A stretch of DNA of 64,000 nucleotides from CAIWAH01 sp964602595 (GTDB lineage Bacteria; Verrucomicrobiota; Verrucomicrobiia; Limisphaerales; UBA9464). This document shows, one piece after another, positions 8,550-18,686 of this stretch. Each line of letters starts with the position of its first letter. The first letter of the stretch is position 1. A model generated the notes under the pieces. The model had not been told where the DNA came from. It was given only the letters and a program-made list of their open reading frames with translations, and searched no databases. A program made the position numbers and the translations under genes. The stretch is taken from positions 372,001 to 436,000 of the forward strand of contig CAZRRO010000002.1 in the NCBI GenBank assembly GCA_964602595.1, written 5' to 3'.

Positions 8550-10802
8550 ATGAAAGCCGATTCAGTTGCCAAAATGTGTCGAATGGTCTGCCGGACAGGC
8601 ATTGGACAGCGGGGGGCTGGCTGGCTGGCGTGTGTCCTGATAACCACTTTGCAAACTGCCATCTCCCCAGCCCTCGCCGCCGACACCTCGTTCATCCGCG
8701 ACTACGCGGAGACGCGCGGATTCCAACTGGGCCGGCCCGTGGCGCCGCAGATCACGCCGGACGGCCAGCGCGTGCTGTTCCTCCGTGCGGCCGGACCGCG
8801 CACGGCCAAGCAGAGCGTGTTCGAGTTCGACGTCGCCACCGGGCAGACGCGTGAACTGCTGACCGCGGAACAGGTGCTGGGCGCGGGCGACGAAACGCTT
8901 TCCCCCGGGGAAAAAGCCCGTCGCGAACGCGCCCGCATCAGCGTGGGCGGCTTCACCTCGCTGCAGTTGTCGAAGGATGGCACGCAGATCCTCGCACCCT
9001 TGGCCGGGCGGCTGTTCCTGATCGAACGCGCCACGGCGAAGGCCCGCGAGCTGCCGCTCGCCGGCAGCGTGCTCGACCCCCGGTTCTCGCCCGATGGCCG
9101 CCAGATCGCCTTCGTGCGCGACTTCGACCTGTGGACCTTCGACCTCGCGTCCAACCGCGAACGCCGGCTCACCAAGGGCGGCAGCGAGGCGGTTTCCCAT
9201 GGGTTGGCGGAGTTCGTGGCGCAGGAGGAGATGAACCGTTTCGCCGGCTACTGGTGGGCGCCGGATTCCAAGTCGCTGCTCTACCAGGAGAGCGACGCCC
9301 GCGAGGTAGAAGTGTGGCATCTGGCCGATCCGTTCAAGCCCGACCGGGCGCCGTCGCCGCAGTTTTATCCGCGGCCCGGCAAGGCCAACGTGAAGGTCCG
9401 CCTCGGCGTCATTTCCGCGAAGGGCGGCCGCACCCGTTGGCTCGATTGGGATGCGGCCAAGTATCCCTACTTCACCCACGCGGACTGGCATCCGGCCGGC
9501 GGCCTGACAATCACGGTGCAGACCCGTGACCAGCGTGAAGTCGTCCTGCTGCGCGCGGACCCCAAGACCGGTGCCACGACGCCGCTGCTGACGGAACGCG
9601 ACCCGGTGTGGGTGAATCTCGACCCGAAGTTCCCGCAGTGGCTCAAGGACGGCTCCGGCTTCCTGTGGACCACGGAGCGCAAAGGTGGCTGGGAGCTGGA
9701 GATCCGCGGCACCGACGGGGCGTTTCGCGAAACGCTCGCGGCGAAGGATGCGCACTGGCACAGCCTCATCCACACCAGCGACGACGCGCGGACCATCTAC
9801 TTTCTCGCGCAGCCGACGCCGGTGGAACGCCAGTTCTGCCGGCGGAATCCGGACGGTTCCGTCACGCCCCTGACGCGGGAAGCGGGCGTCGTGAGCGCCA
9901 CGTTCGGCGGTGAGCCGGCCGTTTACGCACTGACCCAAGAGACGCCCGAATCGCTGGCCCACACGACCATTCATCGCCCCGACGGGACGCAGTTAGGTGA
10001 ACTCCCGTCGATTGCCGAGCGGCCCTCGCTGGTGCCGCGGACCGAGTTGGCGAAGGTCGGCGAAGGCGCCGGCTTCCACGTGCGGATCACCCGGCCGCGC
10101 GACTTCGACCCGGCGAAGAAGTATCCGGTGCTCGTGGACGTTTACGGTGGGCCGCATTCGCAGGTCGTGCAGGCGGCGCAACGCGGCTGGCTGCTGCCGC
10201 AATGGCTGGCCGACCAGGGCTTCATCGTCGTGGCCGCCGACAACCGGGGCACGCCCGGCCGGGGACGTGAGTGGGAGCGGGAAATCTTCGGCAAGTTCGG
10301 TTCCGTGCCGGTTGACGATCAGGTGGCCGCGCTGCGGGCGTTGGGGGCGAAGTATCCGGAGCTCGACCTCGACCGCGTGGGCATCACCGGTTGGTCCTTC
10401 GGCGGCTACATGGGCGCGCTCGGCGTGCTGCGCCGACCGGATGTCTTCAAGGCCGGCGTCGCCGGGGCACCAGTTACGGAGTGGTTCGATTACGACACGC
10501 ATTACACCGAGCGTTACCTCGGCGTGCCGGGCGAAGACGACACGGTGTATGCGGCCAACTCGCTCCTCAAGGACGCCGCTGGCCTGTCGCGTCCGCTGCT
10601 GCTGATCCACGGCACGGCCGACGACAACGTGTTCTTCCGCCACAGCCTGAAGCTCGCCGACGCGCTGACGCGAGCGGGCAAGGCGTTCGAGTTTGTGCCG
10701 CTGGGCGGCTTCACCCACATGGTGCCCGAACCGGCGATGGCCGAGCAGCGCTGGGTGCGGACGGTGGAATTCTTTCGCCGCCATCTCGGCGAACCGAAGT
10801 AA
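8550..10802 (+). CDS. S9 family (DPP-IV-type) serine peptidase
   Basis: A 750-residue exported prolyl-oligopeptidase family enzyme. The start at 8550 gives a signal peptide ending around PALAADTSF (residue 45). The N-terminal half is a WD-like/beta-propeller region (FSPDGRQIAF and similar). The C-terminal alpha/beta hydrolase domain carries the nucleophile in GWSFGGYMG (Ser616), the acid in HGTADDN (residues 691-692) and His723 in GGFTHMVPEP. The DPP-IV-like Glu pair is seen in the VAQEEMNRF segment of the propeller. This fits an aminodipeptidase acting on imported or periplasmic peptides. Confidence 0.92.
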   Translation: MKADSVAKMCRMVCRTGIGQRGAGWLACVLITTLQTAISPALAADTSFIRDYAETRGFQLGRPVAPQITPDGQRVLFLRAAGPRTAKQSVFEFDVATGQTRELLTAEQVLGAGDETLSPGEKARRERARISVGGFTSLQLSKDGTQILAPLAGRLFLIERATAKARELPLAGSVLDPRFSPDGRQIAFVRDFDLWTFDLASNRERRLTKGGSEAVSHGLAEFVAQEEMNRFAGYWWAPDSKSLLYQESDAREVEVWHLADPFKPDRAPSPQFYPRPGKANVKVRLGVISAKGGRTRWLDWDAAKYPYFTHADWHPAGGLTITVQTRDQREVVLLRADPKTGATTPLLTERDPVWVNLDPKFPQWLKDGSGFLWTTERKGGWELEIRGTDGAFRETLAAKDAHWHSLIHTSDDARTIYFLAQPTPVERQFCRRNPDGSVTPLTREAGVVSATFGGEPAVYALTQETPESLAHTTIHRPDGTQLGELPSIAERPSLVPRTELAKVGEGAGFHVRITRPRDFDPAKKYPVLVDVYGGPHSQVVQAAQRGWLLPQWLADQGFIVVAADNRGTPGRGREWEREIFGKFGSVPVDDQVAALRALGAKYPELDLDRVGITGWSFGGYMGALGVLRRPDVFKAGVAGAPVTEWFDYDTHYTERYLGVPGEDDTVYAANSLLKDAAGLSRPLLLIHGTADDNVFFRHSLKLADALTRAGKAFEFVPLGGFTHMVPEPAMAEQRWVRTVEFFRRHLGEPK

Positions 10803-10808
10803 GCCAAC

Positions 10809-12056
10809 TCAGAGCAGGACGCCGCAGACGCAGGCGGTCAGGTAACACGCGACGAGACCGCCCAGCATCGCCTTGAAGCCCAGGCGGGCGAGGTCGGAAC
10901 GCCGGGTCGGGGCGAGGCCGCTGATGCCGCCGATCTGGATGCCGACGGAAGCGAGATTCGCGAAGCCGCAGAGCGCATAGGTCGCCAATGTAAAGCTGCG
11001 GTCGTCGAGCTGGTCCTTCATGCCGGTCAGGCTCAGGTAACCGACAAATTCGTTGAGGACGATCCGTTCTCCCAGCACCTGGCCGATGGCGACGCAGTCC
11101 TTGCCCGGCACGCCCATGAGCCAGGCGAACGGGGCGTTCAGGTAACCGAGGCCGGTCTGGAGCGGTTGGGCAACCGTGAGCCCGACCATTCCCAAGGCGG
11201 CGCCCAGCAGCCAATTCGCCGCCGCGACGACGGCCGTGAAGGCGATCAGCATGGCGAGCACGTTGAGGGACAGTTTCATGCCGTCGGCCGCGCCGGCGCA
11301 CAGCGCGTCGATGGCGTTCAGGTGGTCGCCTTCCGTCTTGGCCTGGGTGCCGGCCCCCGTTTCGCTGACTTCCGTTTCCGGCACGAGCACCTTGGCGATC
11401 AGCAACGCCGCGGGTGCGCTCATCACCGACGCCGTGAGCAGATGACCAGCCGGGACCTTGAGCACGCCGGAATAGACGGCCGCGACCCCGCCCGCGATGG
11501 TCGCGAAGCCGCCAACCATCATGCAGTTCAGTTCGGAGCGGGTCATGCCGGCGAGGTAAGGCTTGATGACCAGCGGCGCCTCGGTTTGGCCCATGAAAAT
11601 GTTGGCCGCGGCCGACAGGGTTTCACTGCCGCTCGTGCCCATCACCCGGCGCATGATCCACGCCATGCCGCGAACCACCAATTGCAGGATGCCCCAGTGG
11701 TAAAGCAGCGACGAGATGGCACTGATCAGGATGATCGTGCCGGTGATCACGATGGCGAGCACCACAGCGTTGCCGGGGCCGAAGGACTGGCCCATGAGCG
11801 GCTGCTTGGCGAGCGGTCCGAACACGAGGCCGGTGCCCTCGTCGGCGAACCCGATGAACTTCACGACCAGCTCCTGCGCCCATTGGAAGACCCGTTCACC
11901 GCCCTTGGTCTTGAGGATCAGGGCGCCGAAGAGAAATTGGAGCGCCACTCCCCAAAGCACCTGGCGCCACGGAAACTTCCGGCGGTTTTCCGACAGCACC
12001 CACGCCACGCCGATCAGGACCACGATCCCGAACGCACTCGTCAGTTTGAGCGTCAC
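10809..12056 (-). CDS. CNT-family nucleoside transporter (NupC-like)
   Basis: A 415-residue multi-pass membrane protein of the concentrative nucleoside transporter family. Characteristic parts are GQTEAPLVIKPYL, MTRSELNCMMVGGFATIAGG, and LNEFVGY near the C-terminus. A GTG at 12056 (VTLKLTSAFG) is preferred because it places the first membrane helix directly at the N-terminus and gives the usual family length; an upstream extension reaches into the tRNA region. It converges with the peptidase gene. Likely imports nucleosides by Na+ or H+ symport. Confidence 0.9.
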   Translation of the reverse strand: MTLKLTSAFGIVVLIGVAWVLSENRRKFPWRQVLWGVALQFLFGALILKTKGGERVFQWAQELVVKFIGFADEGTGLVFGPLAKQPLMGQSFGPGNAVVLAIVITGTIILISAISSLLYHWGILQLVVRGMAWIMRRVMGTSGSETLSAAANIFMGQTEAPLVIKPYLAGMTRSELNCMMVGGFATIAGGVAAVYSGVLKVPAGHLLTASVMSAPAALLIAKVLVPETEVSETGAGTQAKTEGDHLNAIDALCAGAADGMKLSLNVLAMLIAFTAVVAAANWLLGAALGMVGLTVAQPLQTGLGYLNAPFAWLMGVPGKDCVAIGQVLGERIVLNEFVGYLSLTGMKDQLDDRSFTLATYALCGFANLASVGIQIGGISGLAPTRRSDLARLGFKAMLGGLVACYLTACVCGVLL

Positions 12057-12204
12057 GGGCCGGCAGGCTAACCGGTCCGGCCACGGGCTGTCGAACGTTG
12101 TGCCCACGAATCGCCGGGGCGGTCGCGGAAATGCGGCTTGCCGCAGCCGGTCGGCTCGCTTAGATAGCCCGCGCGGCCGGGCAAGCCGGCGCAAACTTCA
12201 GCCA

Positions 12205-12276
12205 GCCGGTGTAGCTCAGTGGCAGAGCAACGGTTTCGTAAACCGTAGGTCGTCGGTTCAATCCCGACCACCGGCT
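12205..12276 (+). tRNA. tRNA-Thr (CGT anticodon), element integration site
   Basis: A full cloverleaf can be folded: acceptor stem GCCGGTG/CACCGGC, anticodon stem ACGGT/ACCGT closing the loop TTCGTAA (anticodon CGT), and a T-arm with GGTTCAATCC. Discriminator T at 12276 is followed by CCA at 12277-12279. A recombinase gene begins 175 bp downstream, making the 3' end of this tRNA the probable attL of the integrated element. Confidence 0.95.
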
Positions 12277-12451
12277 CCAGTTCTAACCGTGTGTGCGGCA
12301 ATGAATTGGAGAAGAGAAAATGTCCGTGGACACCAAAACGGACACCAAATTGGCGGCTCGCCCAGCGCTCGCAACTGCTCCGGGCGGCTCGGCCAGAGCC
12401 CGCTAACCGGATTGGATTGGTCTTCCTACGCTTGGTCCTTCGACGCAGCGC

Positions 12452-13540
12452 ATGAAGAACCGATACCGCCTCATTTCCCGCGGCTCCCGCGGCGCCACCT
12501 TCTACAGCGTGGACACCCTGACCGGGAAACGCCGGAGCCTCGGCGCCGCCGACCGGGATGCGGCCGAACAGATCGTCGCCGCCCAGAACCAGGCGCAGCG
12601 CCAACCTTCCCTGAACCTCCAAATCGCGCGGGCCTATCTCGCCGGGAGCGATTCCGGCGTCGCGACCCGAACCTGGCGGGAGGCGCTCGAATTCCTCATC
12701 GGGACCAAGCAAGGCCCCACCCAGCAACGGTGGCGGCGGGCAGCCCGTGACCCTGCCCTGACCTCCCTGCTCGGACGGCTCGTCATCGAGACGCAGGCCG
12801 AGCATTTCCTGGCGGTGCTCCGGGCCGGTTCCGTCAGCACCAACGTCCATCTGCGCAAGCTGAACAACTTCTGCCTCGATATGGGCTGGCTGCCGTGGCC
12901 GGTCCTGCCCCGACGGCAATGGCCCAAGTTCGAGTTCAAGGAGAAGCGGGCCATCACGCCGGAAGAACACCAGGCCATCGTCGCCCGGGAACCGAACCCG
13001 GAGACCCGCAGCTTTTACGAGTTGCTGTGGCACCTCGGCGGTTCGCAGACGGATGTGGCCACCCTGACCGCGGCGAACGTGGACTGGGTGGACCGGGTCG
13101 TCTGCTACACCCGCAACAAGACCGGGGCGGTATCGAGGCTCCACCTCGGCCAACAGGCAGCCACCCTGCTGGCCAGTCTGCCCCGGAACGGTCCGCTGTT
13201 CCCCCGCCTGGCGCTGATGGACGAGAAACATCGGGCCAAGGAATTCAAGCGGCGCTGCGACGGGTTGGGCATCCGCGGGGTCACCCTGCACTCGTATCGT
13301 TACGCGTGGGCGGAGCGGGCCAAGACGTGCGGCTACCCGGAACGGTTTGCGCAGGAGGCGCTCGGACACAACTCGAAGGCGGTCCACCGGGCCTACGCGC
13401 GCCGGGCGGCCGTGCTCCTGCCTTCGCTGGAGGAATACGAGGGCGCGGCCCAGAAGGCGGCGGTGCTGCGGTTCCCCGGCCACGGGCCGGAGTCCGTGCC
13501 CGCGCCGGTGCCCGCCCCTGTCGCAGCCGCCAACGCCTGA
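12452..13540 (+). CDS. Tyrosine recombinase / element integrase
   Basis: A 362-residue protein at the tRNA-proximal end of the element, the usual place for an integrase. C-terminal catalytic signatures are present: H280-x-x-R283 in LHSYRYAWAERA, GH (His306) in ALGHNSKAVH and the nucleophile Tyr315 in HRAYARR. The first catalytic Arg, expected near residue 198 in the GxRxxE motif, is not seen: the stretch reads GGSQTDVATL. Either Arg I is supplied from elsewhere or the family deviates. It would catalyse integration and excision at tRNA-Thr. Upstream it has about 170 bp with no recognisable excisionase gene. Confidence 0.85.
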   Translation: MKNRYRLISRGSRGATFYSVDTLTGKRRSLGAADRDAAEQIVAAQNQAQRQPSLNLQIARAYLAGSDSGVATRTWREALEFLIGTKQGPTQQRWRRAARDPALTSLLGRLVIETQAEHFLAVLRAGSVSTNVHLRKLNNFCLDMGWLPWPVLPRRQWPKFEFKEKRAITPEEHQAIVAREPNPETRSFYELLWHLGGSQTDVATLTAANVDWVDRVVCYTRNKTGAVSRLHLGQQAATLLASLPRNGPLFPRLALMDEKHRAKEFKRRCDGLGIRGVTLHSYRYAWAERAKTCGYPERFAQEALGHNSKAVHRAYARRAAVLLPSLEEYEGAAQKAAVLRFPGHGPESVPAPVPAPVAAANA

Positions 13541-13635
13541 GCCCAGCTTGCCGGAGGTCGGAGAAGTTTGGTAAGACTGGGGCGTTTGTGGGCGCCCCCG
13601 TCGGGTCCGCCCACGGTTCTTTGGGAGGAGCAGGC

Positions 13636-16600
13636 ATGGGCACACGCAGGCACGCCGTCGCGGATGACGGACGGCAATTGGACTTTTTCACTTTCTCCGC
13701 GCCGGTGCGTCCCTTGGGCAGTGCGGAGATGCCGACCGGCACACTCGCCCGGTCCGTCAACGGTCTGGCTCCATCCGCGACCGTTCGCGGGCCCAGTCCC
13801 GAGGGTTGTTTCCAAGCCGCAAAACCGCCGGGCCAGGAATTTCCATCCGTCTTCCCGGTCCCGCCCTTGGCGGAAACCGCCCTGCCGCCGGTCCCGGTCG
13901 TGGCCCCACCCCAAGACTATCGCATCACCGACGCGGACCGGCTGGGCGAAGGGTCGTTGGCCCAGAAGACCCGCGCTAACCTCGACGCCCTGGCGTTGCT
14001 GAAACGCCTCGACGCGGAGGCCCGGCCCGCGACCGAGGCCGAACAGCGGGTGCTGGTGCGTTACGTCGGCTGGGGCGGCCTGCCGCAGGTGTTCGACCCG
14101 CGCAACGCGGCGTGGGCCAAACCCCGCGCCGAACTCCAAGGACTGCTGACCGAGGCCGAGTTCGCCTCTGCGCGCGCGACCACGCTGAATGCCCACTACA
14201 CCCCGCCCACGATCATCCGGGCCATGTATGCCCTGCTGGAGCGGCTGGGCTTTCACGGGGGGCGGGTGCTGGAACCGGCCTGCGGTCTCGGCCATTTCCT
14301 CGGGCTCATGCCCGACGCCCTGCGGTCCCGGTCCATGGTCACCGCCATCGAGATCGATCCGGTCACGGCCCGGCTGGCGCAGCGGCTGTATCCCGAGGCG
14401 GATATTCGCCCCCAACCCTTCGAGGAGTCCCGGCTGGTGGACGACTTCTACGACGTGGCGATTTCCAACGTCCCGTTCGGCGACTACCGCCCCTTCGACC
14501 CACGGTTCCGGGCGAACCACTTCCTCATCCACGACTACTTCTTCGCCGCCGCGCTGACCAAGGTCCGCCCCGGCGGGCTGGTGCTGTTCCTCACCTCGAA
14601 GGGCACGCTCGACAAGGCGGACGCCACGCTGCGGGCGCACCTCGACCAGAGTGCCGACTTCCTCGGGGCCCTCCGGCTGCCGAACACGGCGTTCAAACGG
14701 AACGCGAACACGGAGGTGACCACCGACCTGGTGGTGTTGCGGAAGCGGCTGCCCGGCGAAGCCCGGGCGGGCCAGCCGTGGCGCGAACTCCGGCCCATGA
14801 CCAATTCCCTCGGCGAGACTCTCGCCGTGAACGAATGGTATGCCGCGCAGCCCGGCAGGATGCTCGGTGAGCTGCGCCTCTCAGGCCGGATGTATCGGCA
14901 CGCGGAGCCGACCTTGGTCCCCACCGGCGACCTGGCAGCCCAACTGGCGGAAGCCATCGGGCACTTTCCGGCGGGAGTGTTTTCCCCGGTCGAACTGCCG
15001 CCACCCCCGGCTGAGGTTTCCCCTGTCCCCGCGGCCGCCGAGCTCAAGCCCAACGCCTTCACCCTGCTGAACGGCGAACTGGCCCGGCGCGAGGGGGATC
15101 AGGTCGTGCGCCTGGGCGGTTTGCCCGCCAGCACGGTGACCCGGATTCGGGGACTGATCCGCGTGCGCGACGCCATCCGGCACTGTCTGCAAACCCAGTG
15201 GGAGAACCGACCGGAGGAGGAGATCACCCACGCCCGGCTCGCGCTCAACCAGACCTACGACGCTTTCATCGCCAAGTTCGGGCCGGTGTCCGACCGCCGG
15301 AACACCGCCGCCTTCCGGGGTGATCCCGACCTCCCGTTGCTGCTGTCGGTCGAGCACTACGACCGCGAAAGCGGCCAGGCCACCAAGGCGGCCCTGTTCC
15401 ACGAACGCACCATCACGCAGCGAGCCGTCACGGTGGAAGTGACCGACGCGAAGTCCGCCCTGCTGGTCACCCTCAACGAACGGGGGCGCGTGGACCTGGA
15501 GTTCCTTGGGGGATTGCTTCGGCAGACATCGGCGCAGGTTTTGCCGCAACTCGAGGGCCTGATCTTCCTCAATCCACAAAGCCAGGCCTGGGAGACGGAC
15601 GACGCCTACCTCTCCGGCAACGTGAAGGCGAAGCTCGCCGCCGCCGAGGCGGCCGCGCTCGCCGACCCGCAGTTCGCCGCGAACGTCGCGGCGTTGCGCA
15701 CCGTGCAGCCCGCCGACCTGACCGCCACGGAGATCGACGCGCGGCTGGGCAGCAGTTGGCTGCCGCCGGAGGACCTGGCCCGGTTCGCCGCCGAGTTGCT
15801 TGGGGCGGACGGTATCCGGGTGGAGCACGCGTCCGTCATCGGCACCTGGAGTGTCCGCGGCCGGACCGACGTCCGCGCCAGCGTGGCCAACACCGCCGAA
15901 TGGGGCACGGAACGGCGCGGCGCCCTGGACCTCCTGGAGGACGCCCTCAACCTGCGCACGCCCACGATCTACGATTACGACGCCCCGAACGACCGGATGG
16001 TCCTGAACGGCGCCGCGACCGAGGCGGCCCGGGACAAACAGCAGAAGCTCAAGGACCGGTTCCAGGAATGGGTGTGGCGGGACGACGACCGCCGGGAACG
16101 GCTGCTCCGGATTTACAACGACCAGTTCAACTGCGTCCGGCTCCGCACGTTCAACGGCGACCACCTGGCCCTGCCGGGGGCCAGCTCCGCGGTGGACCTC
16201 CGCGGCCACCAGAAGGCGGGGGTGTGGCGCATCCTCCAGACGCCGAACACGCTGCTCGCGCACGTCGTGGGGGCCGGGAAGACCTATACGATGGTCGCCG
16301 CGGCGCTGGAGCTGCGCCGCCTCGGGCTCGCCCGCAAGCCGCTCTTCACGGTGCCCAACCACATGCTGGAACAGTTCGCCGCCGAGCTGCTCACGCTCTA
16401 TCCGGCGGCCAATATCCTCGTCGCCTCCAAGGAAGATTTTGAGAAGCAACGCCGCCAGACGCTCATGAGCCGCATCGCCACCGGCAACTGGGACGCGGTC
16501 ATTGTGACGCATTCGGGCTTCGAGAAGATCCCGCTGGCGCGGGATACGCGGGAGCGTTTCTTCACGGAACAGCTGGAGGAACTGGCCGACGCCATCCTCC

Positions 16601-18678
16601 AGCAGAAGGCGAATGACGACCGGGGTTCACGCATCGTGAAGGAGCTGGAGCAGGCCAAGAAGCGGCTGGAGACGAAACTGAAGGAGCTGCTGGCGGAGGA
16701 CCGCAAGGACGAGGGGCTGACTTTCGAGCAACTGGGCGTGGACCGCCTGTTTGTGGACGAGGCGCACTGTTTCAAGAACCTGTTCTATGTCTCGAAGATG
16801 ACCCGTCTCGCCGGTCTGCCGCAGACGGCCTCCCAGCGGGCGTTGGACATGTTCCTCAAGGTGCGGCACGTCCAGCAGGCAAACGGGGGCGGCGGCGTGG
16901 TGTTCGCCACGGGCACCCCCATCGCCAACTCGGTGGCCGAGATGTTCACCATGCAGCGTTACCTGCAAATGGCGGCGTTGAAGTCGTTGCACGTGGATCA
17001 CTTCGACGCCTGGGCGGGCACCTTCGGCGAGCCGGTCACCGCGATGGAGCTGTCGCCCGACGGCGCGGGTTACCGGCTCAACACCCGCTTTGCCCGCTTC
17101 ATCAACGTGCCCGAGCTCATGGCCCAGTTCCGGCAGGTGGCGGATATCCGCACGCGGTCCATGCTGAACCTGCCCATCCCCCGCCTGCGCGGGGAACGGC
17201 CCGCCATCGTCCGGTCGCCGGGTTCACCGGCGCTGAAGGAGATCGTGCGCACGCTGGTGGCCCGGGCGGAGGCCATCCGCCGCGGCAGCGTGAAAGCGAA
17301 CGAGGACAACATGCTGCTGGTCACCACCGACGGGCGGAAGGCGGCGCTGGACCTGCGGCTGTATGACCCGGCCCTCGGCGACGAGCCGGACAGCAAGGTG
17401 AACCGGGCCGCTGAGGAGGTGGCCCGTATCTGGCGTGAGACGATCCCGGAACGGTCCACGCAGCTGGTGTTCTGCGACCTGTCCACCCCGACCCTCGGCC
17501 AGGGGTTCTCGGTCTATGAGGATCTGCGGGCCAAGCTGGTGGCCGCCGGGGTGCCCCTCCGGGAAATCGCCTTCATCCAGGACTTCGACTCGGATGCCGC
17601 CAAGGCCGCCCTGTTCCGGGACGTGAAGGCCGGCCGGGTCCGCATCCTCCTGGGCAGCACGTCCAAGATGGGGTCCGGCACCAACGTCCAGGCCCGGCTC
17701 ATCGCCCTGCATCACCTCGACGCGCCGTGGCGGCCCGCCGATGTGGAGCAACGCGAGGGCCGCATCCTGCGGCAGGGCAACAGCAACGCCGAGGTGCAGA
17801 TCTGCCGCTACGTCACGGAGGGTTCCTTCGACGCCTACATGTGGCAGACGCTGGAGACCAAGGCCAAGTTCATCGCCCAGATCATGACGGGCGACACGTC
17901 GCTCCGGCGGCTGGAGGACGTGGATGGCAGCGCCCTCACCTACGCCGAGGTGAAGGCCATCGCCTCGGGCAACCCGCGGGTCATCGAGAAGGCCGGGGTG
18001 GATGCGGAGGTCGCCCGGCTCACGCGGCTGCGGAGCCAGCATGTCGAGGCGCTTTATTCCATGCGGGGCCAGGTGCGGCAGCTCACCGCCGACCTGCCCC
18101 GGTGGGAACGGCGGCTGGAGGCGTTGCGCCAGGACCTGACCGCCCGCGTGGAAACGCGGGGCGACCGCTTTGTCATCGAGCTGGACGGCGGCATCGTGAC
18201 GGAACGGGGCATCGCGGGGGAATTGCTCAACCGCTGGGGTGACCGGCTAAAGGCCACGCGCCTCGAACGCAAGGTGGGCCGCTTCGCCGGGTTTGAAGTG
18301 TTCATTGGCAGCACCTACGACGGCGAGGCCCAGGTGATCCTCAAGGGTGCCGCCCTGCACAGCACCCGCGTGCAGCCCACCGCCGTGGGCACCATGCGTT
18401 CGGTCGAGCACCTGATGAACGCGTTGGAGGAAACCGTGGTTCAGGCCGAGGCTCACCTCAACCAGGGCCGTCGGCGGCTCGCTGACCTGGAAACGCAGGC
18501 GGCGCAGCCGTTCGAGTATGCCGCCAAGCTGGCCGAGTTGATGCAACGGCAGCAGGAACTCGTCGCGGCGTTGGACCTGACCAAGGGGCAGGCATCCGGG
18601 GCAGTGGAGGTTGAAGCTACTGAGTCAGTGACCACAAATGAATCGGCTTCAATAAGCGAAGGTGATTGGAGCTGGTGA
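13636..18678 (+). CDS. Large DarB-like adenine methylase-helicase fusion
   Basis: A 1680-residue protein. The ATG at 13636 has a strong ribosome binding site (GGGAGGAG at 13623-13630); an upstream open frame over the integrase gene is a shadow. An N6-adenine methylase-like domain carries LEPACGLGHF (about residues 212-221) and SNVPFGDY (about 277-284, NVPF in place of NPPY). The SF2 helicase part has Walker A VGAGKT (about 877-882), DEAH in LFVDEAHCF (about 1038-1046) and a C-terminal helicase motif near GSGTNVQARL (about 1345) with REGRILRQGN. The architecture matches phage P1 DarB-type proteins and relatives common on ICEs and plasmids, where an anti-restriction role is proposed; the role here is inference. 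Confidence 0.85.
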   Translation: MGTRRHAVADDGRQLDFFTFSAPVRPLGSAEMPTGTLARSVNGLAPSATVRGPSPEGCFQAAKPPGQEFPSVFPVPPLAETALPPVPVVAPPQDYRITDADRLGEGSLAQKTRANLDALALLKRLDAEARPATEAEQRVLVRYVGWGGLPQVFDPRNAAWAKPRAELQGLLTEAEFASARATTLNAHYTPPTIIRAMYALLERLGFHGGRVLEPACGLGHFLGLMPDALRSRSMVTAIEIDPVTARLAQRLYPEADIRPQPFEESRLVDDFYDVAISNVPFGDYRPFDPRFRANHFLIHDYFFAAALTKVRPGGLVLFLTSKGTLDKADATLRAHLDQSADFLGALRLPNTAFKRNANTEVTTDLVVLRKRLPGEARAGQPWRELRPMTNSLGETLAVNEWYAAQPGRMLGELRLSGRMYRHAEPTLVPTGDLAAQLAEAIGHFPAGVFSPVELPPPPAEVSPVPAAAELKPNAFTLLNGELARREGDQVVRLGGLPASTVTRIRGLIRVRDAIRHCLQTQWENRPEEEITHARLALNQTYDAFIAKFGPVSDRRNTAAFRGDPDLPLLLSVEHYDRESGQATKAALFHERTITQRAVTVEVTDAKSALLVTLNERGRVDLEFLGGLLRQTSAQVLPQLEGLIFLNPQSQAWETDDAYLSGNVKAKLAAAEAAALADPQFAANVAALRTVQPADLTATEIDARLGSSWLPPEDLARFAAELLGADGIRVEHASVIGTWSVRGRTDVRASVANTAEWGTERRGALDLLEDALNLRTPTIYDYDAPNDRMVLNGAATEAARDKQQKLKDRFQEWVWRDDDRRERLLRIYNDQFNCVRLRTFNGDHLALPGASSAVDLRGHQKAGVWRILQTPNTLLAHVVGAGKTYTMVAAALELRRLGLARKPLFTVPNHMLEQFAAELLTLYPAANILVASKEDFEKQRRQTLMSRIATGNWDAVIVTHSGFEKIPLARDTRERFFTEQLEELADAILQQKANDDRGSRIVKELEQAKKRLETKLKELLAEDRKDEGLTFEQLGVDRLFVDEAHCFKNLFYVSKMTRLAGLPQTASQRALDMFLKVRHVQQANGGGGVVFATGTPIANSVAEMFTMQRYLQMAALKSLHVDHFDAWAGTFGEPVTAMELSPDGAGYRLNTRFARFINVPELMAQFRQVADIRTRSMLNLPIPRLRGERPAIVRSPGSPALKEIVRTLVARAEAIRRGSVKANEDNMLLVTTDGRKAALDLRLYDPALGDEPDSKVNRAAEEVARIWRETIPERSTQLVFCDLSTPTLGQGFSVYEDLRAKLVAAGVPLREIAFIQDFDSDAAKAALFRDVKAGRVRILLGSTSKMGSGTNVQARLIALHHLDAPWRPADVEQREGRILRQGNSNAEVQICRYVTEGSFDAYMWQTLETKAKFIAQIMTGDTSLRRLEDVDGSALTYAEVKAIASGNPRVIEKAGVDAEVARLTRLRSQHVEALYSMRGQVRQLTADLPRWERRLEALRQDLTARVETRGDRFVIELDGGIVTERGIAGELLNRWGDRLKATRLERKVGRFAGFEVFIGSTYDGEAQVILKGAALHSTRVQPTAVGTMRSVEHLMNALEETVVQAEAHLNQGRRRLADLETQAAQPFEYAAKLAELMQRQQELVAALDLTKGQASGAVEVEATESVTTNESASISEGDWSW

Positions 18679-18686
18679 GATATCGG

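Noticed and set aside
12895..13635. 247-codon N-terminal extension of the methylase-helicase
   Set aside because: It reads through the integrase gene in another frame with no protein character; the ATG at 13636 has an excellent ribosome binding site.
12068..13645. Long minus-strand open frame over the tRNA and integrase
   Set aside because: It contains the well-known spurious peptide produced by translating a tRNA gene (VGIEPTTYGLRNRCSATELH) and lies opposite a motif-bearing gene.
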